A DNA stretch of 64,000 bases from Candidatus Kurthia intestinigallinarum (GCF_003991225.1 NZ_JTFC01000026.1:124001-188000); one strand, 5' to 3'; positions 1-9,140 are shown, counted from the stretch's first letter. Notes: generated by a model not told the origin, from the letters alone. Program-made: numbers and translations.

Positions 1-42
1 TAAAAAAGGAAAATGACGTAATTTGTCCCAGTCTCTTTTTTA
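1..42 (-). repeat. Edge copy (copy E) of the dispersed ~135-bp palindromic repeat
   Basis: Read on the minus strand this begins AAAGAGACTGGGACA and continues into ACGTCATTTTCC, matching the left end of the full copies near 9001, 20489, 38651 and 55163. The window starts inside the element, so its central hairpin and other end lie outside. It overlaps the last bases of the SCO gene, so the stop codon of that gene sits at the repeat boundary. Confidence 0.75.
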
Positions 43-609
43 TTTTGGCTGTATATGTGCTAAATCATTAAGGATTTCACTGACAGGTACTTGACCATAA
101 CCATCATAGGATTTTCGAACAAAGCCCTGTTGGTCAACCAAATAAAAATTCGTCGCATGCATCATCTGTTGGCTCCCTTCCTCAAGCTTCACAATCGCTT
201 TAAAGGATGTTGCTGCTAAAGTAGTAATAGCTGCTTCATCATAGCCCGTTAAAAGATGCCATTTCGATTTATCCGCTACCGGAAACTGATTTATGTATTG
301 TGTAATTACAGCTGGCGTATCACGCGTAGGATCGACGCTAAAGCCAACAAGCGCATAGTCGTCCATGCCAGCTGCCTTTAATTCCTTTTGAAGCTTGACC
401 ATATTCATCGTCATCGGCGGGCATACGGTCGTACAATTTGTAAAAAAGAAGTACGCAATAAATGGTGTGCCTTGAAGTGATGCTAAGCTCGTGTTTGTTT
501 GATGCTGATTCGTATAGTTGAACTCTGCCACCTTCCAGTGCATATCCCCTCGAAACGAACTGCACCCCGCTAGTACGAGCAGACAAGCGATTAATCCCCA
601 TTTTCTCAT
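40..609 (-). CDS. SCO1/SenC-family copper chaperone lipoprotein
   Basis: This is a 189-residue SCO/SenC/YpmQ-type thioredoxin-fold protein. In this family it delivers copper to, or reduces, the CuA site of cytochrome c oxidase on the outer membrane face. It starts with a lipoprotein signal ending in the lipobox LAGC (Cys16). The copper ligands are visible as CxxxC (Cys59, Cys63, in NCTTVCPP) and His151, and the family DPTRD segment is at residues 93-97. It lies downstream of a lipoprotein gene and the ccdA operon, all on the same strand, which fits a cytochrome-maturation neighbourhood. Family call firm; exact oxidase partner not shown here. Confidence 0.93.
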   Translation of the reverse strand: MRKWGLIACLLVLAGCSSFRGDMHWKVAEFNYTNQHQTNTSLASLQGTPFIAYFFFTNCTTVCPPMTMNMVKLQKELKAAGMDDYALVGFSVDPTRDTPAVITQYINQFPVADKSKWHLLTGYDEAAITTLAATSFKAIVKLEEGSQQMMHATNFYLVDQQGFVRKSYDGYGQVPVSEILNDLAHIQPK

Positions 610-635
610 ATCATTCCCCCTTTAGTTAAGTATAT

Positions 636-673
636 AAAAAATACCTCCATAGCGCATTCGCACTTGGAGGTAT
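636..673 (-). terminator. Intrinsic terminator after the lipoprotein gene
   Basis: A 9-bp stem (atacctcca at 641-649 with tggaggtat at 665-673) is followed on the minus strand by a run of T. It lies between the 682-1296 gene and the SCO gene, so the two are probably separate transcripts. Confidence 0.75.
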
Positions 674-681
674 AGAAGCGA

Positions 682-1296
682 TTATTCTTTTGATACGTCA
701 TCCGGAATTGATTTTGTTGCCAATACTTTTTGGGTATCGTTATCGACGAAATCAACTTTACTCTTTGGCTCGTCCCAGCCTTCTAAAATTTGATACGTTG
801 CAATTGAAATAGCGATAGCACCAAAGACAGTCGGATCTTTTTGCTTATCAAATTTATCCCCGTCAACGAAAATTTTTACATGTTCATACATATCATCGGT
901 ATCGACACCTTTAACCGATTCCATTGTTTTGCCTTCTGCTAATGCTGTTAGCGCACCGATAATGCCACTATTAATTTTTTCGCTTTGTTCTGCCATATTT
1001 TTTTCGCTCATTGTAAATTTCGTTTGTTCATCACTAACATCTGTATGTTCTACAGAAGCTGGATCAATTTCACTTGATAATCCTTCACGATTCAAGTAAA
1101 CATTCGGAATGACAAAAACTTTATTCATTGTAGCATCTGATGATGTTTTTGACGTTGTTTCTGCTGCTGATTGTTCGGTTGTCTCTGCTTGTTTCGCTGC
1201 ATCTTTTTCTTCTGTTGTCCCCGTCATATTGCTACTACACGCTGCTAATGACAGCGACAATACACCCGTTGCTACAAGTAAAAGCCCTTTTTTCAT
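682..1296 (-). CDS. Predicted lipoprotein of unknown function
   Basis: A 204-residue protein I do not recognise. The N-terminus is a clear lipoprotein signal: Lys-Lys, a hydrophobic stretch, and lipobox LAAC with Cys20. A Ser/Thr/Ala/Glu-rich linker follows (about residues 21-55), typical of surface lipoproteins held away from the membrane. The rest is acidic and soluble with no motif I can name. It lies between the ccd operon and the SCO gene but has its own terminator. Expected on the outer face of the membrane; no role can be assigned from sequence alone. Confidence 0.85.
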   Translation of the reverse strand: MKKGLLLVATGVLSLSLAACSSNMTGTTEEKDAAKQAETTEQSAAETTSKTSSDATMNKVFVIPNVYLNREGLSSEIDPASVEHTDVSDEQTKFTMSEKNMAEQSEKINSGIIGALTALAEGKTMESVKGVDTDDMYEHVKIFVDGDKFDKQKDPTVFGAIAISIATYQILEGWDEPKSKVDFVDNDTQKVLATKSIPDDVSKE

Positions 1297-1381
1297 AATG
1301 TAATCACTCTTCCTTACTGTTTCTATAGTCTCACCTATTCTAGCATACTTACTGAAAAAAATAGCGTATTCTGACGAAACG

Positions 1382-1412
1382 AAAAAAACCTGTCACAAGT
1401 TGTGACAGGTTT
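1382..1412 (-). terminator. Terminator of the ccdA-yneI-ccdC operon
   Basis: Near-perfect 27-bp palindrome: aaacctgtcacaa (1386-1398), one central base, then its exact complement (1400-1412). A T-run follows on the minus strand, directly after the ccdC stop codon. Confidence 0.85.
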
Positions 1413-1420
1413 CTCCACAT

Positions 1421-1921
1421 TTACACTTCTTTTAATTGTTTTTCAAGTTTTTTAAATTGCACGAGCATCGCTAAACGCCACGGTAATAACATTGAAAAGG
1501 CCAATAAAAAGAAAATGCCGCCAAGCTCGCCTAAATGGAATGTACCACCTAAATAAATCTTCGCTACGGTACGGAAAATTAAAAGGCCTACTAACACGAA
1601 AATAAATGCTTTCGATGGTTTTAAATAAATATCTTGGGCGACTATTTCAAATTTTGATGTTTTAATTAAAATCAATGAGCATAATACACCGATAATCACT
1701 GTGATGGCTAAATGCTCCCAAGATAATCTGAAATACGGGAAAATATACATTAACGCCCCTGTTGACATCGCAACAGGTGGAATCATTATTTTTTTAGCAC
1801 TTGCTGGCTTTTTTGCTGATTTTGCACGCATCAGCATTGCACTCACACCCATAAAGACGACAAAAACGGTCGAGGCAATAACCCAAAACTGCGTTGGGAG
1901 TTCTTTTAAAAAGTCTAACAC
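1421..1921 (-). CDS. ccdC: CcdC-family (YneJ-like) integral membrane protein
   Basis: A 166-residue membrane protein with about five hydrophobic segments and a basic loop after the first (RAKSAKKPASAKK, about residues 27-40). Sequence character and position match Bacillus subtilis YneJ/CcdC, third gene of ccdA-yneI-yneJ. The family's biochemical role is not settled; it is named for its link to the cytochrome c biogenesis locus. It ends the operon, with a terminator just beyond. The 19-bp gap to the response regulator gene indicates co-transcription. Confidence 0.85.
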   Translation of the reverse strand: MLDFLKELPTQFWVIASTVFVVFMGVSAMLMRAKSAKKPASAKKIMIPPVAMSTGALMYIFPYFRLSWEHLAITVIIGVLCSLILIKTSKFEIVAQDIYLKPSKAFIFVLVGLLIFRTVAKIYLGGTFHLGELGGIFFLLAFSMLLPWRLAMLVQFKKLEKQLKEV

Positions 1922-1940
1922 ATTAATCTCTTCTTTCCAT

Positions 1941-2306
1941 TTATACTTCTACGAGTCGTTTTAATGTTTCTACTAGGCGCTCCTGTGTAAAAGGCTTTGT
2001 CATAAAATCTTTGGCACCATTTTCAAGCGCGGTAATCACATTTTTCTGTTGGCCAACAGCTGTTATCATTAAGATTTTCGCCTCCGGAAACGCATCGCAA
2101 ATTTCTTTTGTTGCTTCTAAGCCATTTTTTAGCGGCATCGTAATATCCATCGTCACGATGTCTGGTTGAAGCTCGCGATAAAGGTTCACCGCATCTTCCC
2201 CGTTATCTGCCTCACCTACGACGGTAAAATCTTCACCATCAATCATACGCTTAATCGTTTCTCGAATAAAAAATGTATCATCCACTATTAAAATACGTGT
2301 CATCAT
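1941..2306 (-). CDS. Single-domain CheY-like response regulator (YneI/CcdB-like)
   Basis: A 121-residue receiver domain with no output domain. The acidic pair is Asp9-Asp10, the phospho-acceptor is Asp54 (in VTMDITMP) and the conserved Lys is 104 (TKPF). Sequence alone would also fit a chemotaxis CheY. The position between ccdA and ccdC matches B. subtilis yneI (ccdB), so I prefer that. The start may be the second Met, one codon in. There is no histidine kinase nearby, so its phosphodonor is unknown. Confidence 0.85.
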   Translation of the reverse strand: MMTRILIVDDTFFIRETIKRMIDGEDFTVVGEADNGEDAVNLYRELQPDIVTMDITMPLKNGLEATKEICDAFPEAKILMITAVGQQKNVITALENGAKDFMTKPFTQERLVETLKRLVEV

Positions 2307-2325
2307 ATCACCTCTACTTTATAAA

Positions 2326-3030
2326 TTAAAATCCTGTAAAGTCGCCAAAAATCGGCGTGAATAATTGATTTAATTTACTCAATTGATCAAAGAAAATGAG
2401 TATACCAACTACAATCATAACATAGCCGCCTAATGTGACAACACGCTGCATATGATGTTTTAATAATTGAATTTTTGGCAAGAAAAATGCCATGACTAAA
2501 AATGGCACTGAAAAGCCTAGCACATACAGCAACATATAGCTAACCGCGCTTGTTGGATTCGTGCTACCAAGCAGAAAAATACTCGCTAAAATCGGACCTG
2601 TACACGGTGTCCATCCTGCCGCAAAAACAAGACCGATTAATGCGGAGCCAACATAGCCTGTAGGACGATTTTTTAGTTGAAAGCGATGTTCCTTCATTAA
2701 AAGGGTTGGCTTAAAAACACCTGCTACAATAAGGCCAAAAATGACAATTAAAATGCCGCCAAGCTGCCGAATTAATTCGTCATATTGAATAAATAACACG
2801 CGAATAAACGATGTACTAAAGCCTAAGACGATAAAAATAAGTGAAAATCCAACAAGGAAGGCAATCGTATGTAGAAGTGCTTGCTTTCGTCGAAGGCCAT
2901 CTGCGGTAAGTTGTGCAGTTGAAACACCTGTTATATAGGATAAAAAGGCGGGATAAAGCGGCAGTGTACAAGGTGATATAAAGCTGAGAAGTCCCGCCGC
3001 AAACGCAAAGAAATACGTTAAATCTGTCAC
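2326..3030 (-). CDS. ccdA: Cytochrome c biogenesis protein CcdA
   Basis: CcdA is a DsbD-beta-type membrane protein that carries reducing equivalents across the membrane for cytochrome c maturation. The two redox cysteines are visible in the symmetric family motifs: Cys21 in SFISPCTLPLYP and Cys143 in GWTPCTGP. Six hydrophobic segments follow the usual pattern. I chose the GTG at 3030: it has GGAGG seven bases upstream and gives 234 residues, about the family length. A frame extension to 3105 lacks a ribosome site. First gene of the ccdA-yneI-ccdC operon. Confidence 0.93.
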   Translation of the reverse strand: MTDLTYFFAFAAGLLSFISPCTLPLYPAFLSYITGVSTAQLTADGLRRKQALLHTIAFLVGFSLIFIVLGFSTSFIRVLFIQYDELIRQLGGILIVIFGLIVAGVFKPTLLMKEHRFQLKNRPTGYVGSALIGLVFAAGWTPCTGPILASIFLLGSTNPTSAVSYMLLYVLGFSVPFLVMAFFLPKIQLLKHHMQRVVTLGGYVMIVVGILIFFDQLSKLNQLFTPIFGDFTGF

Positions 3031-3146
3031 ATCAAAGCCTCCAATCTTTCTTTTAGTATAGCGCAAAATTATGTGCGAACTGTGAAGTCTATTTGAACGA
3101 CTCAAGGCTACTTATTATGTTACGTGAAAGACAAAAAAAATACCAT

Positions 3147-3182
3147 AAAAAAAGCGAACACCCCTCTGGATGTTCGCTTTTT
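3147..3182 (-). terminator. Terminator of the argGH operon
   Basis: A 12-bp stem (aaaaagcgaaca at 3149-3160 with its complement at 3171-3182) followed by T7 on the minus strand, about 65 bases after the argH stop. Confidence 0.85.
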
Positions 3183-3247
3183 CGGAGCATATGTATGTTC
3201 CGTTTATCGGATTGGCATCCCCTCTGTGATACGTTCTCCAATGTTCA

Positions 3248-4624
3248 CTACTTGCGTAATGCTTTTGCTTTATCTAATTGAATTTTCACTTGATCAAAGC
3301 CTGTGCCACCAAGAGAATGACGACGTTTTACCGCAGCTTCTGGTGCTAATACTTCGTAGACATCTTCTTCGATTAAGTCACTGCCTTCTTTCATATCCGC
3401 AAGTGTTAAATCTAATAAGTAGATGCCGCGTTTAATACATGTGAAAACAAGTTTCCCTGTCACTTCATGTGCTTCACGGAATGGCATGCCTTTTGCAGCT
3501 AAATAATCTGCAAGTTCTGTCGCATTTGAGAAGTCATTGTGAACGGCTGTATGTAGCACGTTTTTGTTGACAGTCATCGTACGAACCATACCTTCGAAGA
3601 TTTTTAGCGCGCCGACAATTGTGTGTAATGTGTCGAACATGCCTTCTTTATCTTCTTGCATATCTTTGTTGTACGCTAGTGGAATGCCTTTTAAAACTGT
3701 TAGTAAGCCCATTAGATTGCCGTACGTACGACCTGCTTTACCACGAATTAATTCCGCCATATCCGGGTTTTTCTTCTGTGGCATAATGCTTGAGCCGGTT
3801 GAGAAGGAATCATCTAAGTCGATAAATTTGAATTCATCTGTTGACCAAAGAATGATTTCTTCTGCAAAGCGTGATAAATGCGCCATCATTAACGCGCCAT
3901 TTGATAGGAATTCAACGATGAAATCACGATCGCTTACCGCGTCAATTGAGTTTTGATATACCGTTGAGAAGCCTAATAATTTCGCACTTAATTCACGGTC
4001 AATTGGGAAAGTTGTCCCTGCTAATGCCCCTGCACCAAGTGGTGAGATGTCGATACGTTTCACAGATTCTGTAAAGCGTTGTTTGTCACGCTCTAACATC
4101 CAGAAGTAGGTCATTAAGTGATGTGCGAACGAAATAGGCTGCGCACGTTGTAAATGTGTATAGCCAGGCGCTAATGTTTCCACATTATCTTCTGCTTGCG
4201 CGATAATTGCATCTTGTAAGCTTTCGATTAATGCAATGACTTCAACAACACGTTTTTTAAGGAATAAGTGCATATCCGTTGCGACTTGGTCATTACGGCT
4301 ACGTCCTGTGTGTAGTTTACCGCCAACAGGTCCTACTAAATCGGTTAACATTTTTTCAAGGTTTAAGTGGATATCTTCATTTTCCACTTGAAACTCTAAT
4401 TCGTTATTGTCTGCTTTAATTTTTAATTGTTCTAGGCCGCCTTTGATTGCCTCTACTTCATCGGCTTTTAAAATACCACATTCACCAAGCATCGTTACGT
4501 GCGCAATACTGCCCTCAATATCTTCTGTAACGAGTTGCTGATCAAAGCCAATTGAAGCGCCAAATTCATCTACCCAAGCTTCGGCAGATTTTTGGAAGCG
4601 ACCGCCCCATGCTTTTCCGCTCAT
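3248..4624 (-). CDS. argH: Argininosuccinate lyase
   Basis: This enzyme cleaves argininosuccinate to arginine and fumarate, the last step of arginine synthesis, in the cytosol as a tetramer. The fumarase/aspartase-superfamily signature [12 protein letters not shown] is at residues 277-288 and supplies the catalytic serine of the mobile loop. The acid/base histidine is His157 in [10 protein letters not shown]. The 458-residue length is normal. Its ATG overlaps the argG stop by one base (TAATG), so translation is coupled to argG. Confidence 0.97.
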   Translation of the reverse strand: MSGKAWGGRFQKSAEAWVDEFGASIGFDQQLVTEDIEGSIAHVTMLGECGILKADEVEAIKGGLEQLKIKADNNELEFQVENEDIHLNLEKMLTDLVGPVGGKLHTGRSRNDQVATDMHLFLKKRVVEVIALIESLQDAIIAQAEDNVETLAPGYTHLQRAQPISFAHHLMTYFWMLERDKQRFTESVKRIDISPLGAGALAGTTFPIDRELSAKLLGFSTVYQNSIDAVSDRDFIVEFLSNGALMMAHLSRFAEEIILWSTDEFKFIDLDDSFSTGSSIMPQKKNPDMAELIRGKAGRTYGNLMGLLTVLKGIPLAYNKDMQEDKEGMFDTLHTIVGALKIFEGMVRTMTVNKNVLHTAVHNDFSNATELADYLAAKGMPFREAHEVTGKLVFTCIKRGIYLLDLTLADMKEGSDLIEEDVYEVLAPEAAVKRRHSLGGTGFDQVKIQLDKAKALRK

Positions 4625-5838
4625 TAGTTTGTACCTACTTTTTTACCGTTCACGATAGCATTTACTTTCGTTGGAAGGCCCCATAATTCAATGAAACCTA
4701 CAGCTGAGTTGTGGTTGAACTCATCATCTTTTGTATATGTTGCTAATTTTTCATCATATAAAGAGTTTGGAGATTTACGTCCTTCAACGATTGCATGACC
4801 TTTGAATAGGCGTACACGTACCGTACCGTTTACATATTGTTGTGTGTTTTTGATGAATGCTTGGATTGATTCACGTAATGGAGAGAACCATAAGCCGTTA
4901 TAAATAAGCTCTGTTAATTGTTTTTCAACAACTGGTTTGAAGTGAGCTAATTCTTTTACTAATGTTAAATCTTCTAATTCTTTGTGTGCGATTAATAATG
5001 TGTGTGCACCTGGAATTTCGTATACTTCACGAGATTTAATCCCTACAAGACGGTTTTCAATGTGGTCGATACGGCCCACACCATGTTTACCAGCAAGTTC
5101 ATTTAATTTTAAGATCATGTCAGATAGTTTGTACTCAACGCCATCTAATTTTGTTGGTACACCAGCTACGAATTCGATTTCGATAACATCTGCTTCGTCT
5201 GGCGCATCTTCGATTTCAACTGTTAAGTCGTACGCATCTTTCGGTGGTTTTGCCCAAGGATCTTCTAAAATACCACATTCGTTTGCACGGCCCCATAAGT
5301 TTTGGTCGATTGAGAATGGAGAGTCTAAGTTGATTGGAATCGGAATATTACGTTCTTTCGCATATTCGATTTCTTCTTCACGGCTCCAGCCCCATTCACG
5401 AACAGGTGCTAATACTTCTAAATCTGGGTTTAATGCGTTGAAAGCAACTTCGAAACGAACTTGGTCATTCCCTTTACCTGTGCAACCATGTGCAACAGCA
5501 GTAGCACCAGTTTGTTCAGCGATTTCAACTAGTTTTTTAGCGATTAACGGACGAGATAGTGCCGATACTAGTGGATACTTTTGTTCATACCATGTGTGAC
5601 CTTGTAGAGACATTAATGCGAAATCATCTGCGAATTCGTCTTTTGCGTCGATTACGAATGATTCAACAGCGCCAACTTTTAATGCTTTCTCTTTTACGTG
5701 TGCAAGATCTTTCCCTTCACCAACGTCTAAGCAACAAGCAACTACTTCGTATCCTTGTTCTTGTAACCATGTGATGGCTACAGATGTATCTAAACCGCCT
5801 GAATAGGCAAGTACTACTTTTTTGTTTGTGTTTGTCAT
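4624..5838 (-). CDS. argG: Argininosuccinate synthase
   Basis: This enzyme joins citrulline and aspartate with ATP to make argininosuccinate. The N-type pyrophosphatase P-loop AYSGGLDTS is at residues 11-19, and the family segment [14 protein letters not shown] follows further on. I chose the ATG at 5838, preceded by GGAGG with eight bases between; a TTG five codons upstream lies on the ribosome site itself. The product is 404 residues, the usual length. First gene of argGH, with a good promoter upstream. Confidence 0.97.
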   Translation of the reverse strand: MTNTNKKVVLAYSGGLDTSVAITWLQEQGYEVVACCLDVGEGKDLAHVKEKALKVGAVESFVIDAKDEFADDFALMSLQGHTWYEQKYPLVSALSRPLIAKKLVEIAEQTGATAVAHGCTGKGNDQVRFEVAFNALNPDLEVLAPVREWGWSREEEIEYAKERNIPIPINLDSPFSIDQNLWGRANECGILEDPWAKPPKDAYDLTVEIEDAPDEADVIEIEFVAGVPTKLDGVEYKLSDMILKLNELAGKHGVGRIDHIENRLVGIKSREVYEIPGAHTLLIAHKELEDLTLVKELAHFKPVVEKQLTELIYNGLWFSPLRESIQAFIKNTQQYVNGTVRVRLFKGHAIVEGRKSPNSLYDEKLATYTKDDEFNHNSAVGFIELWGLPTKVNAIVNGKKVGTN

Positions 5839-5907
5839 AATGTATTCCTCCAAAGCTGTAATGTTTATTTGTATGTTTATGCGTTTGTTTTTAATATTTA
5901 TGCACTA

Positions 5908-5936
5908 ATAATAGCATGCTATTTTTATAAGCGCAA
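5908..5936 (-). promoter_or_regulatory. Likely sigma-A promoter of argGH
   Basis: On the minus strand: TTGCGC (5936-5931), a 17-base spacer, then TATTAT (5913-5908), about 70 bases before the argG start. Several GCATAAA-like segments between promoter and gene could be part of regulator contacts. Confidence 0.6.
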
Positions 5937-6015
5937 GTGTATTTTTATAAATTTTTTCGAAAAACATCATTTTATGTAAAAAGTTCTCAAATAGTAAGTA
6001 AATCAATGATTTAAG

Positions 6016-6033
6016 CGAGAATTTTTGTTCATT
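6016..6033 (-). promoter_or_regulatory. Possible ARG box (ArgR/AhrC operator)
   Basis: The minus-strand segment AATGAACAAAAATTCTCG agrees with the AhrC consensus as I remember it (CATGAATAAAAATTCAAG) at 14 of 18 positions. It lies about 80 bases upstream of the predicted argG -35 box. Distant upstream operators are known for arginine genes in Bacillus. The match is by eye only. Confidence 0.35.
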
Positions 6034-6071
6034 TCTTTTTAGTATTTTTATTTTTATACAGATAAAATGCA

Positions 6072-6118
6072 TAAAAGTGATTTTTTATACAATTTTAATG
6101 CATAAAAAATCACTTTTA
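6072..6118. repeat. AT-rich 17-bp inverted repeat after the SDR gene
   Basis: The arms at 6072-6088 and 6102-6118 are perfectly complementary over 17 bases (taaaagtgattttttat) around a 13-base loop. The repeat starts two bases after the SDR stop codon. It probably acts as a weak, GC-poor terminator for the minus-strand yqjPQ-like transcript. Confidence 0.55.
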
Positions 6119-6119
6119 A

Positions 6120-6866
6120 TCATTTCCTATTAAATAGTGGTTTGCCGATTTTTTCAACAAGCCTTGGTGATAACGCGTATAATTTGCTTGAGATCCCCAT
6201 ATACCATGGTAAATTCACTTCACGTTTTCGTGTTTTTATTGTATGAATTGTCGCCTTCGCAACCGCTTCTGGCGCTAATAATACATTTTTCATCACTTTT
6301 CGATATGCGTTTGTTGCATCTGCATGGTCTAAAAATGGTGTATCAATCGGTCCCGGATAGATAACTGATACTGCAATTTTTTGTGCTGCCAGCTCCATGC
6401 GAAGCGCATTCGTATAACCGATCAATGCATGTTTTGTCGCTGCATACATACTCGCTTTCGGCGTCGCGACCTTCCCTGCTTGCGAGCCCATAAAAATAAA
6501 TTGGCCTCCTCGCGTCATATGCGGTAATAATTCGCGCACAAGAATCGCCGGTGTCGCGACATTTAATTGAATCATTTCATGAATGGCCGCATCTTCTAAC
6601 GCTGCAGCATACTCAAAAGTACCAATGCCAGCATTAATAATCGCCACATCAATGTTTGGGAGTTGATCAACGAGTTGCTGCAGGGACGCTCGATTCGTTA
6701 AATCTGCCGCAATCGTCTCGAGTCGCTGCTTTTTTAATTGCTGTAGCTTGACCTCATTACGCCCAGTCGCAATCACGCGATGCCCCTGCGCATGTAGCTG
6801 TATCGCTAATTCAAAGCCAACGCCTGAGGTCGCACCGGTCACTAATACCGTTTTATACTTGCTCAT
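6120..6866 (-). CDS. Short-chain dehydrogenase/reductase (YqjQ-like)
   Basis: A 248-residue classical SDR. The NAD(P)-binding glycine motif is GATSGVG at 11-17, NAG at 78-80, the catalytic serine about 128 and the active-site YxxxK at Tyr141/Lys145. The Arg in TGRN after the second strand suggests NADP(H). The substrate cannot be read from sequence. The pairing with a metallo-beta-lactamase-fold gene beside proI matches yqjQ-yqjP-yqjO of B. subtilis. Its start overlaps the upstream gene by 14 bases, so the two are coupled. Confidence 0.9.
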   Translation of the reverse strand: MSKYKTVLVTGATSGVGFELAIQLHAQGHRVIATGRNEVKLQQLKKQRLETIAADLTNRASLQQLVDQLPNIDVAIINAGIGTFEYAAALEDAAIHEMIQLNVATPAILVRELLPHMTRGGQFIFMGSQAGKVATPKASMYAATKHALIGYTNALRMELAAQKIAVSVIYPGPIDTPFLDHADATNAYRKVMKNVLLAPEAVAKATIHTIKTRKREVNLPWYMGISSKLYALSPRLVEKIGKPLFNRK

Positions 6867-7800
6867 AGCGCGCTACTCCCTCCTCGTCTAGTGTTCGTAC
6901 TACAAGACCTTGATCCTCCAAATAATCAAGCTGTCCTAATGTCGACGACAATGTTAAGCCGAGCTCTGCCTGCATTTTTGTTGGATAAAAGCGTTTTGTA
7001 ATCTCAAAAACAGATAACGGAGCATCAATTAAAGCATAGGCACGCATGGCACGCTGATGCTGTTTTTCTAGTCGTGTTGCTACAAGCTCGGTGGCATTCG
7101 TAATTACATTGCCATGCCCTGAATAGACACGCTCAAAATCATAGGACGCTAATTTTTTTAATGAGTCATTGTATTGTAGCTGTGATTTCGGGCGTGGTCC
7201 GGTCATGCCCATTGGTACTTCAACGAGTGGATTTGAGGCGATAAAGTCAATTAATAAATCGCCACCAAAAGCATAGCGCGCGTTTTCATCGACAAACATG
7301 AAATGACTTTGCGCATGCCCAAGCGTTTCAACTGCCACGAGATTTGGATGCCCTGGTAATGTATCCCCGTCTTTTATTATAGTAGAAAGTGGTGTCGTCC
7401 CCATATAATCGACCTCACGAATCATCTTATCAACCCAGCGATCATACAATTGTGGTACGCCCTCTTCAGCTAGTTGTTCTTTATAAAATAGGCGCTGATA
7501 ATTAAAAAATGCTTTATCGCGGCGTAGCCAGTAATCATTATAGGCATGACCAATCACATCCGCCTTCGCAAATGCATCTGTCCAGCCAATATGGTCTGGA
7601 TGATGATGCGTTAAAATGACCTGTTCAATATCTTCAAAGCGATAATTTTGCGCTTTCAGGCCTGCCTCTAGTGCCTCATAGGCCGGCGGAAATTTTGTCC
7701 CAACATCGATGATGGATAATGTATCCCCTTTTATTAAAAATGAATTTGCTGTCCCTACCCCAAATGGTGTCGGTGTTTCAATGCGAATAATTTCTTCCAT
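6853..7800 (-). CDS. Metallo-beta-lactamase-fold hydrolase (YqjP-like)
   Basis: A 315-residue MBL-fold protein. The metal-binding HxHxDH motif is His65, His67, Asp69 and His70 (THHHPDH), and later conserved blocks include GHAQSHFMF and YSGHG. The C-terminal part (about 240-315) looks like the winged-helix segment common in this subfamily. It is probably a zinc-dependent hydrolase of unknown substrate. It is transcribed divergently from the T-box-controlled proI and overlaps the SDR gene, the arrangement known from B. subtilis yqjP-yqjQ. Confidence 0.88.
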   Translation of the reverse strand: MEEIIRIETPTPFGVGTANSFLIKGDTLSIIDVGTKFPPAYEALEAGLKAQNYRFEDIEQVILTHHHPDHIGWTDAFAKADVIGHAYNDYWLRRDKAFFNYQRLFYKEQLAEEGVPQLYDRWVDKMIREVDYMGTTPLSTIIKDGDTLPGHPNLVAVETLGHAQSHFMFVDENARYAFGGDLLIDFIASNPLVEVPMGMTGPRPKSQLQYNDSLKKLASYDFERVYSGHGNVITNATELVATRLEKQHQRAMRAYALIDAPLSVFEITKRFYPTKMQAELGLTLSSTLGQLDYLEDQGLVVRTLDEEGVARYEQV

Positions 7801-7886
7801 AATCCAAGTCCCCCTTATGTCACTACATTCTTATCATACCCGTTTTTTAAAGGGACGTCATTTTCTGATTATTCCAAATTCAACCA

Positions 7887-7916
7887 TTGACTTCTATTTA
7901 TCATTATGCTTATAAT
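7887..7916 (+). promoter_or_regulatory. Sigma-A promoter of the proI T-box transcript
   Basis: TTGACT (7887-7892) and TATAAT (7911-7916) with an 18-base spacer. Transcription would start near 7923, just before the T-box leader. Confidence 0.75.
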
Positions 7917-7944
7917 CATCACATATACATTAAGGCCAAGACAA

Positions 7945-8158
7945 AGACTAGTACATTACATCACTTCTCTAAAGAGAGCATCGTGCTTGCTGCAATCGAT
8001 GCGTGAAGTCGTAGTGGAACCTACTTTTGAGCCGCTATGCAAACATAGCCGTTTCCTTAGCGATAACAAGGAATGAGGTGCGCTAGTTCAACTAGCGAAT
8101 CAAGGTGGTACCGCGAATACAACATATTCGTCCTTTCGGATGAGTATGTTTTTCTTTT
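7945..8158 (+). promoter_or_regulatory. Proline-specific T-box leader of proI
   Basis: The invariant T-box AAGGTGGTACCGCG is present at 8103-8115 and beyond. It is followed by a terminator stem (acatattcgtcc with ggatgagtatgt, 8122-8149) and a T-run to 8158. In Stem I the specifier context GAACCTACTTTTGAG offers CCT (Pro) at 8020-8022. Uncharged tRNA-Pro would stabilise the antiterminator and turn on proI. The specifier assignment is by position relative to known T-boxes and agrees with the downstream gene. Confidence 0.92.
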
Positions 8159-8183
8159 TGCTTAAAATGAAGGAGGAGACAAT

Positions 8184-8990
8184 ATGAAAAATATTTTATT
8201 TATCGGTGCAGGGTCCATGGCAGAGGCAATTATCCATGGCTTAACAGCACAACAAGTGATCGATGCAGCGCATATTTTCGTTACGAATAAATCAAACGAA
8301 GCGAAATTAACTCAATTACATGAGGCATACGGTATTTCAGCAACGTACGAATTAGCTGACGCCTTACAGCAGGCCGATTTAGTCGTTCTTGCGATGAAAC
8401 CAAAAGATGTCAAAGCGGCACTTGAAAAAATCGCGGCACATATTCCAGCACAGACGCCTGTACTATCAATCGTGGCGGGTTATGCGATGGCATCGATTGA
8501 AGCCATTTTAGGTGCACGTCCATTAGCGCGTATTATGCCGAATACATCGGCACAAATCGCATTAAGCACGACAGGTGTTGCGTACAATGCGGCCGTTAAT
8601 GATGGAACAAAACAAGCGATTACGACGCTACTCCAATCGATTGGCACCGTCATTGAAGTAGAAGAAGATCAGCTTCATGCGGTGACTGCTATCTCAGGTA
8701 GTGGTCCAGCTTATTTTTACTATGTCGTTGAAGCGATGAAGGAAGCCGGCTTAACGTATGGCTTAGATGAACAAACGGTGAAACAGCTTGTCGTTGAAAC
8801 GATGGCTGGTGCGTCAGAAATGTTAAAGCGTGTTGATGAGGAGCCTCAATTACTGCGTAAAAAAATTACGAGCCCAGGCGGTACAACCGAAGCGGGCGTC
8901 AAAGCACTTGAAAAATTCAATGTGAAAGAAGCCTTCACGACATGTATTGCTGATGCGGAAGCAAAATCACGTGAACTAGCAAATAGTTAA
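8184..8990 (+). CDS. proI: Pyrroline-5-carboxylate reductase
   Basis: This enzyme reduces pyrroline-5-carboxylate to proline with NAD(P)H, the last step of proline synthesis. The N-terminal Rossmann motif IGAGSMAEAI is at residues 7-16. The family signature includes SGSGPAYFY (171-179) and later SPGGTTEAG. Length 268 is normal. GGAGGAG sits just upstream of the ATG. It is a single-gene transcript under a proline T-box and is followed by a dispersed repeat whose hairpin can end transcription. The symbol follows the B. subtilis proI context beside yqjP/yqjQ. Confidence 0.95.
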   Translation: MKNILFIGAGSMAEAIIHGLTAQQVIDAAHIFVTNKSNEAKLTQLHEAYGISATYELADALQQADLVVLAMKPKDVKAALEKIAAHIPAQTPVLSIVAGYAMASIEAILGARPLARIMPNTSAQIALSTTGVAYNAAVNDGTKQAITTLLQSIGTVIEVEEDQLHAVTAISGSGPAYFYYVVEAMKEAGLTYGLDEQTVKQLVVETMAGASEMLKRVDEEPQLLRKKITSPGGTTEAGVKALEKFNVKEAFTTCIADAEAKSRELANS

Positions 8991-9000
8991 TAGACTATAT

Positions 9001-9136
9001 AAAGAAACTGAGACAAAACACGTCATTTTTCTTTTTTAGCGTTCGCAATGAAAAACCGGAACTGTGCTATGGCGCGGTTCCGGTTTTCTTATGCTCATAG
9101 GAGCGGTTGTTACACGTATGTCAAAGCCTCTTTTTT
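9001..9136 (+). repeat. Dispersed palindromic repeat, copy A
   Basis: A full-length copy of about 135 bp. It starts AAAGAAACTGAGACA and ends TGTCAAAGCCTCTTT, so the ends are an imperfect inverted repeat. In the middle is a GC-rich hairpin (aaaaccggaac with ggttccggttttc). It lies between proI and the convergent small membrane protein gene and may serve as the proI terminator. Confidence 0.85.
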
Positions 9137-9140
9137 ATTA

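Noticed and set aside
4982-5599. 205-codon open frame opposite argG
   Set aside because: Fully antisense to a well-conserved gene, no ribosome site, Ser/Pro/Thr-rich shadow composition.
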